The position numbers and the translations under genes were made by a program. Under the pieces are notes generated by a model, which worked only from the letters and a program-made list of their open reading frames with translations, had not been told where the DNA came from and did not search any database. Source: DASRLE01 sp963825315 (GTDB lineage: Bacteria; Verrucomicrobiota; Verrucomicrobiia; Limisphaerales; Palsa-1400). Taken from it: a stretch of DNA of 64,000 nucleotides. Shown here in pieces: positions 52,275-61,966 of the stretch (position 1 is its first letter; every line of letters begins with the position of its first letter). The stretch lies in the NCBI GenBank assembly GCA_963825315.1, contig CAWGST010000002.1, forward strand, positions 868,001 through 932,000, given 5' to 3'.

Positions 52275-52754
52275 TAATGACCAATCAATGCCCAAATGAC
52301 CCAATGACGAAAACATAAGCTTCTTCAGGGACGAAAGGGACCACAGGGACGGAAGGGAAAAGATTAGGATTAAGATTAGGAGCCGGAAACGGGCACCCAA
52401 AAGCGCCGCGCCCGGAATCTTTCGGGGAGACAAGAGCACGCTCGCGCGCAGCGTGCTCACTTTATTGGCGGATTATGTCAGGTTTCCAGTTCTCCAGTCC
52501 AGTCGCCCAGGCGCAGGAGTTCGCGGATTTTGCGTCGTTCGTAGCGATTCTTCTTCTTGGGGGGCCTGTTTTCCGTCTGACGGAAGGGATGTTTCGTGTT
52601 TCGTACTGTTTCCTGAATCAAGTGCCACGTTTTTGTCATACTCAACTCTTTCATTCCTTCTCGGTACAACACCGCCACTTGCGGCCGGTTGCACCCTCAT
52701 TTGCATGACTTCCAGAACGGCCGCGTTCTCCCCGCGCCGTCCCGGTCATGCACA
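52275..52754. other. Intergenic stretch with one doubtful small ORF
   Basis: About 480 bases with AT-rich simple repeats (AAGATTAGGATTAAGATTAG) and one small minus-strand frame (listed separately). No other feature is credible. Confidence 0.4.
52478..52639 (-). CDS. Possible small basic protein
   Basis: Fifty-three residues from ATG 52639 (MTKTWHLIQETVRNTKHPFR), strongly basic in the middle (RPPKKKNRYERRKIRE). GGAATGAAAGAG upstream could act as a ribosome site. Length and isolation leave it doubtful. Confidence 0.3.
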   Translation of the reverse strand: MTKTWHLIQETVRNTKHPFRQTENRPPKKKNRYERRKIRELLRLGDWTGELET

Positions 52755-53645
52755 CTATAAGACAAACTGCCCTGACTGCCAATACTTATCGTTCATCGAA
52801 ACTTGCAATGTCAAGTTAAATCGGCGCAAAGTTTTTCGGACTTCGCCGAACTGCCGCCGCAAGATGCCGGCGACAATCAGTTTTCCGCCTGGATTCAACC
52901 GGGCACAAATCTTCGACGCTTGATTTACCAGCAAATCGCGGGCCAGATTGGCGCAAATAATGTCGTAACGCCGGGGATTCTTGTTGTGGCTGTTTTTGAG
53001 GGTGGTTAGATCTTGCCGCCGTGGCCAAAGACGATGCCGGACATGGTTTTTTTTGACGTTCTGGCGGCTGACGCGGATGGCGGCCGGGTCGTGGTCAAAC
53101 GCATCGATCGAGGAGTAGCCGAGCTTGGCCGCGGCGATGGCCAGGATGCCCGAGCCGGTGCCGATGTCCAAAAAGGACTGTCTTTGCCCGGGCCGGCGGC
53201 AGCGGGCGAGTTGTTGCAGGCAAAAGAAGGTCGTGGGGTGATGCCCGGTGCCGAAGCTGAGTCCCGGGTCCAAAATCACCACCCGTTGACCCTGGCGCGG
53301 ACGGCGGCGGCTCCAGCCGGGCTTGATGAGGAGAAAGCGGCCAATTTCGACCGGTTTGAAATGCCGTTTCCAGGAGTCGGCCCAGTTCTGGCGCGGCAAT
53401 GGTTTGACAGTGATTTTTCCCGATCCAAAATCCAGGCCGCAATCCTCAAGCTGCCGCAAAGCGCCGCGCAAGTGGGCGCGCACGGCCCGAACCGGCCGGG
53501 GCAGCCGTTGCGGGTAGATGGTGACACTCGTTGCGCCCGTCGCCTCGTCACAATAAACCGAAGCCGGCTTTTGGAAATCGCGCTGCAAAAGACAGGCGAC
53601 GGCATCTTCAGCCTGGGCCGTGGTGGAAATCGAGACCTGCCACAC
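52755..53645 (-). CDS. prmA: Ribosomal protein L11 methyltransferase
   Basis: A 296-residue protein with the PrmA core: DPGLSFGTGHHPTTFFCLQQ, LDIGTGSGILAIAAAKLGYS (SAM loop), IICANLARDLLVNQASKICA and an N-terminal ferredoxin-like domain. It trimethylates lysines of ribosomal protein L11. Length and order fit the family. It is a core gene next to the peroxiredoxin (31-base gap). Confidence 0.92.
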   Translation of the reverse strand: MWQVSISTTAQAEDAVACLLQRDFQKPASVYCDEATGATSVTIYPQRLPRPVRAVRAHLRGALRQLEDCGLDFGSGKITVKPLPRQNWADSWKRHFKPVEIGRFLLIKPGWSRRRPRQGQRVVILDPGLSFGTGHHPTTFFCLQQLARCRRPGQRQSFLDIGTGSGILAIAAAKLGYSSIDAFDHDPAAIRVSRQNVKKNHVRHRLWPRRQDLTTLKNSHNKNPRRYDIICANLARDLLVNQASKICARLNPGGKLIVAGILRRQFGEVRKTLRRFNLTLQVSMNDKYWQSGQFVL

Positions 53646-53676
53646 AGGGCGATGAAGCGTGAGGAGCGACCCAGCC

Positions 53677-54156
53677 TCAGGCCAGCCTGGCCAGCGTTTT
53701 TTTCACGGCGTCGAAGTCCGGCAAATCTTTTGGGCTGGGGGTTTGCTCGGCGTATTGAACGACGCCCTGCTTGTCAATGACGAAGGCCGCGCGGGCGGCC
53801 GTGGCGCCGATGCCGGCCAGGTTGGGAAAGACAACGTCATAGTCGTTGATGACTTTTTTGTCCAAATCGCTGGCCAAAGTGATGCTGATTTTCTCCTGTT
53901 TGGCCCAGGCTTCCTGGGCGAACGGGGTGTCAATGCTCAGTCCGATGACGGCGGCGTTGAGCGCGGAGTACTGGCCGAGGCCGGCGGAGATATCGCACAA
54001 CTCCTTTGTGCAAACGCCGGTGAAGGCGGCCGGGAAGAAGAGCAACACAGTATTTTTTTTGCCGAAATTCCCGCTCAACTTGACGTCCACCAAGCCGGTG
54101 GCGTTTTTGGATTTGAGGGTGAAGTCCGGGGCTTTTGAACCAACTTTAATAGGCAT
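53677..54156 (-). CDS. Peroxiredoxin, AhpE/Prx-like
   Basis: A 159-residue protein from ATG 54156 (MPIKVGSKAPDFTLKSKNAT). The peroxidatic Cys lies in FFPAAFTGVCTKELCDIS, and the thioredoxin-like fold follows. It reduces peroxides using thiols. A longer frame to 54234 is rejected since the ATG sits at the conserved start. AT-rich DNA upstream (TTATATTTAAATTT) is a likely promoter. Confidence 0.9.
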   Translation of the reverse strand: MPIKVGSKAPDFTLKSKNATGLVDVKLSGNFGKKNTVLLFFPAAFTGVCTKELCDISAGLGQYSALNAAVIGLSIDTPFAQEAWAKQEKISITLASDLDKKVINDYDVVFPNLAGIGATAARAAFVIDKQGVVQYAEQTPSPKDLPDFDAVKKTLARLA

Positions 54157-54238
54157 AAATTTAGTTATATTTAAATTTGCGGTTTCCAATTCATTTGCCG
54201 CGCCTGTTATAGAGGGGAAGGGCGGGGATGTCAAATGT

Positions 54239-56256
54239 CTTAACCCGACTTGGCGGATTCGAGGGGGTCCAGACGCGTAAGTGCTTGAAAATCAACGACC
54301 GCATGTTTCAGGTCTTCACTACAGAACTACTCCCGCCCGGCGGCTTCGGGTTGGTGATTTTGGGCGCCGGCTGGGCCGGCAACTCCAGCTTGAGGCGCTG
54401 CAATAATAGTTGGACATCGGTTTCCGGTTGCGTGTACCGGCTCAGTATGACGGTGCGCTCATCGGTCGTCGGCAGATGCACGTCCAACATTTGAATGGTG
54501 GCGAACTTTTCCAGAACCGCCCGCGGGGTCAGGCCCGGAGCCAAGTCGCGCAGGCGCCGACGCAAGGTCACATGCAGGCAGTAGGCCAAAAAGGAGATGA
54601 AGATGTGGGCTTCGATCCGGCGCTCCAATTGATGGTAAAGGGGACGCAGGCTCAAATCATCCTTGAGATTTTTGAAGGCCGCTTCCACTTCGCTCAGTTG
54701 CATGTAAAACTGCCAGAGTTCTTCAGGCGTTCGCCCCGCGATCATGTTGGTGCGCAGCAGGTAACGGCCTTCGCGTTTGCGCGCCTGGCGCAGTTTGTCT
54801 TTGCGCAAAGCAAAGGTCAGTTGGCTGGACCGCGCCGCCACCGCCGTGTGGATCAAGCGCGTGGCGACCGGATAGTCGTGCAGCGCCGCCCCCAGTTTCT
54901 TGAGCAACTCGTCGCGCTTGAGTTTCATCCCTTGCAACTTCTTGAGCCGCTGCCACAGCCCTTTGAGTTGCCGACGACGCATGGCCCGTTCCTTGTTCAC
55001 CCGGTCCTGGCTTTCCGCCAGGACGTAGAGTTCCTTTTCTTCCACCAGCAATTTCACCGACACTCCCTCCCGCGCCAGGTGCCAGGGCAACTGGGCCAGC
55101 TTTTGCTCGTATTGACTCAGTCGCCCCCGCGGCGTGCCCACCAGGTATTGCACCGGAGGCGTGGACGCGCGCATTTGCGCCAAATACTTCTCGGTGGGGA
55201 TGCCCCGGTCCATCACCCAAATCCGCTCGGCTTGGCCGTACTGGTCCTGGATCTTTTTGAGAAAGTCCGCCAGCGTCGTCTTGTCGCTGGTGTTGCCGGA
55301 GAGAACCTCGTAGGCCAGGGGAAACCCTTCCGGCGTGACGATGAGCGCGATGACCACCTGCACGCAATCGGGGCGCTTGTCCCGGCTGTAGCCGTAACGG
55401 CGCTTGTCCCCTTCGGCAAAAGGCGGATCGCTCTCAAAATAGGTGCTGGTCAAATCGTACAGCAGAACCTCGAAACGGGCGTTGAACAAATCCTTCCATC
55501 GCCCGGTCAGGTGCGTGAACAACTCCCGCTTGTGCTCCAGCAACCGCTCGTGACATTGGTAGAGCTTGTGGATGTCGGCCAATTCCAAGTCCGCGCCCAG
55601 CAGATCGGCCATCGCGCTGTGCTCAAACCAATGCCGATAGAGCCTCCACTCGCTGCCCGGATCCAAGAGCCGATAGACCACCAGAATTTGCAGCACCCAA
55701 TCCCAGCGCGTGCCTTTGCGGCTGGGGGGCAGGCGAGCCGCCCAAAATCGATCCAGCCCCACCTGTTCCCAGAGCTGGCCTGCCAACCAGCAAGCACCCC
55801 ACTGCCTGGGCCGATGCAACGAGAGTTGGCTGAGCCGAATCCGCACGATGTCCGCGTCGGCCACCGCCCCCATCCGATCCTCGGGAAACAACGCCACCGT
55901 GCGCGGACGCGCCTGGCCCTCCTGGAAAATCTCGATGGTCTTGCGCCAGGCCTCTTCTTGACTGTCATTGATCTCGCCCAGGTAAAGCGCGTGCCGCTGC
56001 ACCACCCGGCCGCTGGCCACCCGCCGGTTTTCCACCAAGCTGTAATACCGATGTTCCTTGCCGTTTTTCCTTCGCGTCGTATAGCGCAAAAACATAATGG
56101 CATCCGATTATGCACATATTTTTAATGTTGGGAATAGGGTGGGTCTTCACTACAGCCCTTTTGGGTTTTTAAGCAATTAGCGTGCCCGCGTCGTACCAAC
56201 CACTTGCGCAATAAAAAAAGTTTTTCGGAGGGTCGAATCCGCCAAGTCGGGTTAAG
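54239..56256. mobile_element. IS1634-like transposon, about 2018 bp
   Basis: Outer 24-base perfect inverted repeats (starting CTTAACCCGACTTGGCGG) lie at 54239-54262 and 56233-56256 around an IS1634 transposase gene. No target duplication is evident outside. A 14-base direct repeat GGTCTTCACTACAG (54311-54324 and 56142-56155) lies inside these ends and could be an alternative boundary. The true ends need an intact homologue. Confidence 0.7.
54308..56095 (-). CDS. IS1634-like transposase
   Basis: A 595-residue DDE transposase: LLYDLTSTYFESDPPFAEGD, ALIVTPEGFPLAYEVLSGNT, ERIWVMDRGIPTEKYLAQMR, and the YREIE-like EVEAAFKNLKDDLSLRPLYH near the C-terminus. The frame is intact and of normal length, so the copy could be active. 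It ends with TGA 54308-54310 within the direct repeat region. Confidence 0.92.
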   Translation of the reverse strand: MFLRYTTRRKNGKEHRYYSLVENRRVASGRVVQRHALYLGEINDSQEEAWRKTIEIFQEGQARPRTVALFPEDRMGAVADADIVRIRLSQLSLHRPRQWGACWLAGQLWEQVGLDRFWAARLPPSRKGTRWDWVLQILVVYRLLDPGSEWRLYRHWFEHSAMADLLGADLELADIHKLYQCHERLLEHKRELFTHLTGRWKDLFNARFEVLLYDLTSTYFESDPPFAEGDKRRYGYSRDKRPDCVQVVIALIVTPEGFPLAYEVLSGNTSDKTTLADFLKKIQDQYGQAERIWVMDRGIPTEKYLAQMRASTPPVQYLVGTPRGRLSQYEQKLAQLPWHLAREGVSVKLLVEEKELYVLAESQDRVNKERAMRRRQLKGLWQRLKKLQGMKLKRDELLKKLGAALHDYPVATRLIHTAVAARSSQLTFALRKDKLRQARKREGRYLLRTNMIAGRTPEELWQFYMQLSEVEAAFKNLKDDLSLRPLYHQLERRIEAHIFISFLAYCLHVTLRRRLRDLAPGLTPRAVLEKFATIQMLDVHLPTTDERTVILSRYTQPETDVQLLLQRLKLELPAQPAPKITNPKPPGGSSSVVKT

Positions 56257-56303
56257 CTGGGCCTCAATGATGACGATATATGGTAAAGTATGAGGGCCTT
56301 CTG

Positions 56304-59300
56304 ATGAGCTGGATGAAACCGTTGTTGGGGAGAATTGCGCCCGTCTGCGTCGTCCTCCTGTCGGCTGGGTGTTTGCTTGCCCTGGATCCGGCAAAGTCCG
56401 TATATCAATTCAATTGCCAGAACTGGAGCCGCCAAAACGGCCTGCCCGCTGACGTCATCACCGGGGTCACCCAGACGAAAGACGGGTACATCTGGCTGGG
56501 CACCCAAAAAGGATTGGTCCGCTTTGACGGAATTGAGCACAAGCTGTTTGGCATCACGCTGCCCCCAGGCCAAAGCCAGGAAATCAGGAGTCTGAGCCGG
56601 GCCAGGGACGGCGGCCTGTGGTTGTCCGTCAATCGGGGCACTTTTGGCCTCTACGACGGTGAAAAATTCTCCCCGATCGAGGACGCAAGATGGGCGGGGA
56701 CAAGCATTAATTCCATCACGCTTTTGGAAACGTCGGATGGCGCCGTCTGGACCGGGGACGACAACGGCTTGGGCCGATGGGTAAAGGGGAAGCCCCTCGC
56801 AGCCACTTTTGACACGAACTATAACAACTTTGTCCTGTCCTTCTGCGAAGGCCCCCGAGGCCGTGTCTGGATGGGAACGGCCGAGCGGGGATTGTTCCAT
56901 TGGCAGGCTGGCAAGATGGTTCCCTTCCCGGATGACTCGCTAAAGAAAGAAAACATTTTCGCGGTGGCGGAGGGTTTGGACGGCCAGATTTGGGTCGGCA
57001 CCTCGACCGGCTTGCGTTGCTATGATTCCAAGTTCCAACGGAAACAGATGCCCGTCTTCTTCGACGAAGTCAAGGCCATCCTGGTGGACCGTCACGGCGC
57101 GGTTTGGGTCGGAACCTCCAGAGCAGGTCTGGCCCGCTACGAGAACGGCGAGTTCACCTGGCTCCGAAAAGCGGATGGATTGGTGAGCGACACCGTCACG
57201 AGCCTTTATGAAGACCGTGAGGGCAGCCTCTGGGTCGGCACGCTGGACGGATTGAGCCAGATCACGGACGTGAAATTCCCCATTTACTCAGTCCGGGAAG
57301 GTCTGCCGGGAGGTTTGGTTCTCTCGGTGTCCGCTTCGCGGAAGGGAGGGCTTTGGATTACGACGGACAATGGTTTGGCCTACTTTGACGGCCGGAAGAT
57401 GGTGAATTTCACGAACAATGTGTCGCTGCCCCAGGGTTGGATGAGACGCGCGTTTGAGGCCAGCAACGGGGATCTGTACCTGATGGATAACCAAAAACAA
57501 CTGGTGGTGGTTTCCGGTGGACGGGTTGTGATGACTTATACCAACCGGAACTGGCCCAGCGCGATGGAGGAAGACGCTGAAAGCGTCCTCGTGTCCGTCG
57601 CCGACAAATTATTCCGCATCCGGAACGGCCAGCTCATCCCGTATGCTTATGCAGGGGGCACGGAGCCTGCCTACTATTGGATCGTCAACCTCTGCGTGGG
57701 CCGGGATGGGGCCATTTGGTTGGCGAGCCATAACGGCATATTCCGCCTCAAGGACGGGATTACACGGCAGTGGTCCACCGCTGAAGGCCTCCCCGACAAT
57801 AATGTCTTCTGCGTTTGCGAAGACGCGGATGGCACCGTTTGGGCGGGCCTGGCCAGCGGGATCGCGCGCATCAAGGATGACCAGTTGAAAACCATCACCG
57901 CCGAGCACGGCATGGCCGCCAACAACGTTTATGAGATCGTCCCCGATGATGAGGGCAATTTTTGGATGGATACCGGTGCCGGCATCTTGCGGGCCAGCCG
58001 GAAGAACCTGAATGATTTCGCGGACGGGAAATCAGACCGCATCGCGTGCGTGGTCTTCGACGGGTTGGAATCGATCAAGGTCACCGGCCATGCCAAACGG
58101 GAGCCTGTGGCCTGCAAGACCGCGGACGGCCGGATTTGGTTTCCGAATCCCCAAGGCGTGGCGATGATTGACGCGGCGCACCTTTTTACCAACAGCGTCG
58201 TTCCCGCAGTGCATATCCAACAAATCCGCATCAACGGAATCGAAGTGCAGGAGCGGAAGGTTCCCGCGCTGCGCGCGGGCGAGGGACGGATGGAGTTCCA
58301 TTTCGCGGCTTTGAGCTATATCGCACCGCAGAAGGCCAAGCTGCGCTATCAATTGGAAGGCTTCGATAGTGACTGGATTGACGCCGATGGGCGGCGCTCG
58401 GTGCTCTACAATAACTTGAAACCCGGCAAATATGCCTTCCGGGTGCAAGGTTGCAATGCGGACGGGGTGTGGAACACCGCCGGTGATACCTTTGCCGTCG
58501 AACTTCCGCCGGCCTTCTATCAAACCGCCTGGTTCCTCGCCCTCTGCGGCTTGATGGGGCTGGCCGGTCTGGGCCTGGTTTATCGCTGGCTGCTGAAACG
58601 GGCCGAAAGCAAGGAGCGCAGACTCAAGGAAGCCAATGATCTGCTGGAATGGAAAGTGCGCGAACGAACCGCCGAACTGGCGAAAGCGAACGTGGAGTTG
58701 GACAAAGAAATGCAGGCCAGCATGCGGGCCGACGAAGCGCTGCGGGCGGAACAAAGACTCCTGCGCACCATGATCAATGCCCTGCCCATGTCCATCGGCT
58801 GCATCGACAAGGCGGGCCGGTACGTGTTCGCCAACAACCTGGCCAGCACGTTGTTCGGCAAACCCCTTTCGGAAATCGAGGGCCGACTTCTCAGCGAAGT
58901 CATGTCCGCCGAAATGTACGAGAAACAAAAGAAGCTCATCAATGAATGTCTCACCGGCAAAGTGGTGCCGTTTGTCCATGAATACACCCTGGCCAATGGC
59001 GGCAGGGTGATTGGCCAGGGCGCCTTTGCGCCGGTCGCAGGTCAGGATGGCACCTTTGTCGGCGCCGTCTATGGTGTGATGGACATCACGGCGCGCAAAC
59101 AACTGGAATTGGAAATGGAAAAGACGCACCAAAAATTGATGGAGGTCTCCCGCCAGGCGGGCATGGCGGAAGTGGCCACCGGCGTGCTGCACAACGTCGG
59201 CAACGTGCTCAACAGCGTCAACATTTCCGCCAATCTGGTCGTGGACTCGGTGCGGACCTCACGGGCCTCGAGCCTGGCCAAGGTGGTGGAATTGCTGGAC

Positions 59301-60107
59301 AAACATCAAACCGACCTCGTCGAATTCCTGACCCGGGACGAGAAAGGCAAACAATTGCACAACTTTCTGGCCGGACTCAACGAGCAGTTGGCGGCCGAAC
59401 GGGCGGCATTGCTCGAGGAACTGCGCTCGCTGGCCGGGAATATCGAACACATCAAGGAAATCGTGGCCATGCAGCAGGCCAACGCGCACAGGTTTGGCGT
59501 CGTGGAAACGGCGCTGGCAGCCGAGTTGATGGAAAACGCCCTCAAGATGAATGAGGCAGCCTATGATCGCCACCACGTCGGAATCCTCCGTGAATTCGAA
59601 GAAGTGCCGCCCCTCCTCGTTGACAAGCACAAGGTCCTCCAAATCCTCATCAACCTCCTTCAAAACGCCAAGCGCGCCTGCATCCAGAGCGCGGAGAAAG
59701 AACGCCGGGTCACCGTCCGCATCCGGCGGAATGGCGAGCGCGCGATCCGCATGGAAGTAGCCGACAATGGCGTTGGAATCCCCCCGGAGAACCTGACGCG
59801 GATATTCGCGCATGGATTCACCACGCAAACGGATGGCCACGGTTTCGGGCTGCACACCGGTGCCCTGACCGCCGGGCAACTGGGCGGGACGCTTACGGCG
59901 CACAGCGCGGGTTCCGGCAAAGGCTCCACGTTCATTCTCGAACTGCCGCTCCAGAATACAACCTCATCCGCAGCCAGCGAACGCCGCGCTGCCGCCAACG
60001 GCGGGTCGAACCCTGCGCCCCTGCCCGTTTCACCCGCGGGCACGCCGCCGATCACGCTGCCTCCCAAACGCGGGGCGCTGGAAAAAATGCCGCAGGGGAC
60101 TCGTTGA
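56304..60107 (+). CDS. Reg_prop/Y_Y_Y sensor histidine kinase
   Basis: A very long sensor (about 1267 residues). A signal-like N-terminus (IAPVCVVLLSAGCLLAL) is followed by many Reg_prop beta-propeller repeats (GYIWLGTQKGLVRFDG, GAVWVGTSRAGLARYENGEF) and a Y_Y_Y domain (LRYQLEGFDSDWIDADGRRS). A membrane helix, a PAS domain (SIGCIDKAGRYVFANNLAST), and a kinase core with VLHNVGNVLNS, LLQNAKRAC, VADNGVGIPPENLTRIFAHG and GFGLHTG follow. ATG 56304 has GAGGG upstream and opens the signal sequence; ATG 56280 is possible. It has no receiver domain, and no regulator gene adjoins. Confidence 0.9.
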   Translation: MSWMKPLLGRIAPVCVVLLSAGCLLALDPAKSVYQFNCQNWSRQNGLPADVITGVTQTKDGYIWLGTQKGLVRFDGIEHKLFGITLPPGQSQEIRSLSRARDGGLWLSVNRGTFGLYDGEKFSPIEDARWAGTSINSITLLETSDGAVWTGDDNGLGRWVKGKPLAATFDTNYNNFVLSFCEGPRGRVWMGTAERGLFHWQAGKMVPFPDDSLKKENIFAVAEGLDGQIWVGTSTGLRCYDSKFQRKQMPVFFDEVKAILVDRHGAVWVGTSRAGLARYENGEFTWLRKADGLVSDTVTSLYEDREGSLWVGTLDGLSQITDVKFPIYSVREGLPGGLVLSVSASRKGGLWITTDNGLAYFDGRKMVNFTNNVSLPQGWMRRAFEASNGDLYLMDNQKQLVVVSGGRVVMTYTNRNWPSAMEEDAESVLVSVADKLFRIRNGQLIPYAYAGGTEPAYYWIVNLCVGRDGAIWLASHNGIFRLKDGITRQWSTAEGLPDNNVFCVCEDADGTVWAGLASGIARIKDDQLKTITAEHGMAANNVYEIVPDDEGNFWMDTGAGILRASRKNLNDFADGKSDRIACVVFDGLESIKVTGHAKREPVACKTADGRIWFPNPQGVAMIDAAHLFTNSVVPAVHIQQIRINGIEVQERKVPALRAGEGRMEFHFAALSYIAPQKAKLRYQLEGFDSDWIDADGRRSVLYNNLKPGKYAFRVQGCNADGVWNTAGDTFAVELPPAFYQTAWFLALCGLMGLAGLGLVYRWLLKRAESKERRLKEANDLLEWKVRERTAELAKANVELDKEMQASMRADEALRAEQRLLRTMINALPMSIGCIDKAGRYVFANNLASTLFGKPLSEIEGRLLSEVMSAEMYEKQKKLINECLTGKVVPFVHEYTLANGGRVIGQGAFAPVAGQDGTFVGAVYGVMDITARKQLELEMEKTHQKLMEVSRQAGMAEVATGVLHNVGNVLNSVNISANLVVDSVRTSRASSLAKVVELLDKHQTDLVEFLTRDEKGKQLHNFLAGLNEQLAAERAALLEELRSLAGNIEHIKEIVAMQQANAHRFGVVETALAAELMENALKMNEAAYDRHHVGILREFEEVPPLLVDKHKVLQILINLLQNAKRACIQSAEKERRVTVRIRRNGERAIRMEVADNGVGIPPENLTRIFAHGFTTQTDGHGFGLHTGALTAGQLGGTLTAHSAGSGKGSTFILELPLQNTTSSAASERRAAANGGSNPAPLPVSPAGTPPITLPPKRGALEKMPQGTR

Positions 60108-60164
60108 TCCAGAAAACAAAGAAGTAATCCCTGACCTTGATCTTTCCTTTGCCAGGGCTTTGGG

Positions 60165-60260
60165 GAAAAATGGGCGGAAGTGCAAACACTCTTCGAGGTC
60201 ATTTTCGAGGATGCGGACTTGTTGGCCATCAATAAGCGCGCCTTGGTGGGTAACCCATTT
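60165..60260 (+). pseudogene. RluA-like pseudouridine synthase fragment
   Basis: One frame reads WAEVQTLFEVIFEDADLLAI then NKRALVGNPF, resembling the pseudouridine synthase start VIYEDDDLLVINKPAGLV. It is under 35 residues and goes no further. Likely a small remnant. Confidence 0.4.
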
Positions 60261-60280
60261 ATGACCCAAGTCCGCAGAAT

Positions 60281-61966
60281 ATGACCGGCCAACAATCTCT
60301 GCTGAAAGTCCCCGTCGGCGCGGGCCGCCGGGATCAACGCTGGCTGGCGCCAGCGATTTGCCTTGCGCTGGCCGCGATCACCTTCGCCGTTTTCGGGCAG
60401 ACGGCGGGATTCGGGTTCGTCAATTACGATGACAATAAGTTTGTTTATGAGAACGCCCAAGTCGCAGGCGGTCTGAGCCTGAAGGGTTTCGCCTGGGTCT
60501 TCACCCATGCGGACTGCTTTTTATACCACCCGCTGACGATGCTTTCGCTCATGGGGGATTATCAACTCTACGGACTCCACGCCGGCGGGTATCATCTCAC
60601 CAATGTGGTGTTGCACACCGCATCGGCCATCCTGCTGTTCCTCATTTTGCGCCAGATGACCGGCGCGCTTTGGCGCAGCGCGTTCGTGGCGGCGGTGTTT
60701 GTCATCCATCCGTTGCGGGTGGAATCGGTGGCTTGGGTGGCGGAGCGCAAGGACGTGCTTGGCGGCTTTTTCTTCATGCTCACGCTCGGCGCGTATGCCC
60801 GCTATGTCCGCAAGCCAAATTCGATTGCCCGCTACCTGATGGTTACCGCCGCCTTCGTGCTGGCCTTGCTGTCCAAGCCGACGGTGGTAACGCTGCCGTT
60901 TGTGCTGTTGCTGCTGGACTACTGGCCGTTGCACCGGTTCGAACAGCCCCGAAAGCTTTCGAGGTTGATCCTGGAAAAGATTCCCCTGCTGGCGCTGGCC
61001 GCCGGGGCGTGCGCGATGACTGTCCTGGTGGCGGAAAAACTGATCATCCCGGCCGCCCAACTTTCCATGCTGTCGCGCCTCGGCAATGCCTTGGTTTACT
61101 ATGCCGTCTATCTGCGCCAGATGGTTTGGCCGGAAGGACTGGCAATGCCTTATCCCTATCCGCCCAACGGCCTGCCGTCATGGGAAATGGCGCTGGCCGG
61201 GGCGCTGCTGGCCGGCCTTTCCGCGGTGGCATGGGCAGAGCGGCGGAGGCGGCCGTGGTTGTTGATCGGCTGGCTTTGGTATTTGGGAATGTTGATGCCA
61301 ATGATCGGCATCAAGCCAGTGGGCGCATTCGCACAGGCGGATCGCTACACCTACCTGCCGCAGATTGGCATTTATGTGGCGGTGACATGGCTGGTGGCGG
61401 AGTGGGGCGCGAAGTGGCACGCGGGCCGCGTGGCATTCGGGAGCCTCATGGCTGGCGTGCTCGCCGTGTTGATGGCCTGCGCCTGGAAGCAGACGTCGTA
61501 TTGGCAAAACGACGAAACCTTGTGGACCCACACCCTCGCCTGCACCACAGACAACGGCGTGGCCAGCAGCAACCTCGGCGCCGATCTTCTCAGAAAGGGA
61601 AGAGTGGATGAAGCGATAGATTTTTACCAAAAGGGATTGCAAACCGAACCCAACAACGCGGATTCCCACAACAACTTCGGCATCGCTCTTCTGCAAAAGG
61701 GAAGAATGGACGAGGCGATGTCCCATTTCCAACGGGCGCTGGAAATCAACCGGGAAACGCGTCAGCCCACCTCAACCTCGGCAGCGCTCTGCGCCGAAAG
61801 GGAAGGATGGATGAGGCGATTTCGCAATACCAAAAAGCGCTGCAAATCGAACCAGCCGACGTGGAAGCGCAAAACAACCTGGCCTGGCTCCTGGCCACTT
61901 GCCCGGAGGCATCGTTGCGCAACGGTGACAACGCGGTGCGACTGGCCCGGCAGGCCAACGGGCTGA
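60281..61966 (+). CDS. TMTC-like membrane protein with TPR tail, frameshifted
   Basis: A 561-residue frame. About ten hydrophobic segments and motifs VNYDDNKFVYENAQV, FLYHPLTMLSLMGDYQLYGL, HPLRVESVAWVAERKDVLGG are typical of bacterial TMTC-like/TPR membrane proteins, which may be glycosyltransferase-like. TPR units follow (GVASSNLGADLLRKGRVDEA, ADSHNNFGIALLQKGRMDEA). At about 61753 the frame shifts: one missing C in AACCGGGAAAC would continue PGNASAHLNLGSALRRKGRM. The tail after that is not protein-like. Confidence 0.8.
   Translation: MTGQQSLLKVPVGAGRRDQRWLAPAICLALAAITFAVFGQTAGFGFVNYDDNKFVYENAQVAGGLSLKGFAWVFTHADCFLYHPLTMLSLMGDYQLYGLHAGGYHLTNVVLHTASAILLFLILRQMTGALWRSAFVAAVFVIHPLRVESVAWVAERKDVLGGFFFMLTLGAYARYVRKPNSIARYLMVTAAFVLALLSKPTVVTLPFVLLLLDYWPLHRFEQPRKLSRLILEKIPLLALAAGACAMTVLVAEKLIIPAAQLSMLSRLGNALVYYAVYLRQMVWPEGLAMPYPYPPNGLPSWEMALAGALLAGLSAVAWAERRRRPWLLIGWLWYLGMLMPMIGIKPVGAFAQADRYTYLPQIGIYVAVTWLVAEWGAKWHAGRVAFGSLMAGVLAVLMACAWKQTSYWQNDETLWTHTLACTTDNGVASSNLGADLLRKGRVDEAIDFYQKGLQTEPNNADSHNNFGIALLQKGRMDEAMSHFQRALEINRETRQPTSTSAALCAEREGWMRRFRNTKKRCKSNQPTWKRKTTWPGSWPLARRHRCATVTTRCDWPGRPTG

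Noticed and set aside
54410..56125. A 571-residue plus-strand frame
   Set aside because: Antisense to the intact IS1634-like transposase. The composition is typical of a shadow frame.
58032..59192. A 386-residue minus-strand frame
   Set aside because: Antisense to the sensor kinase core with clear kinase motifs.
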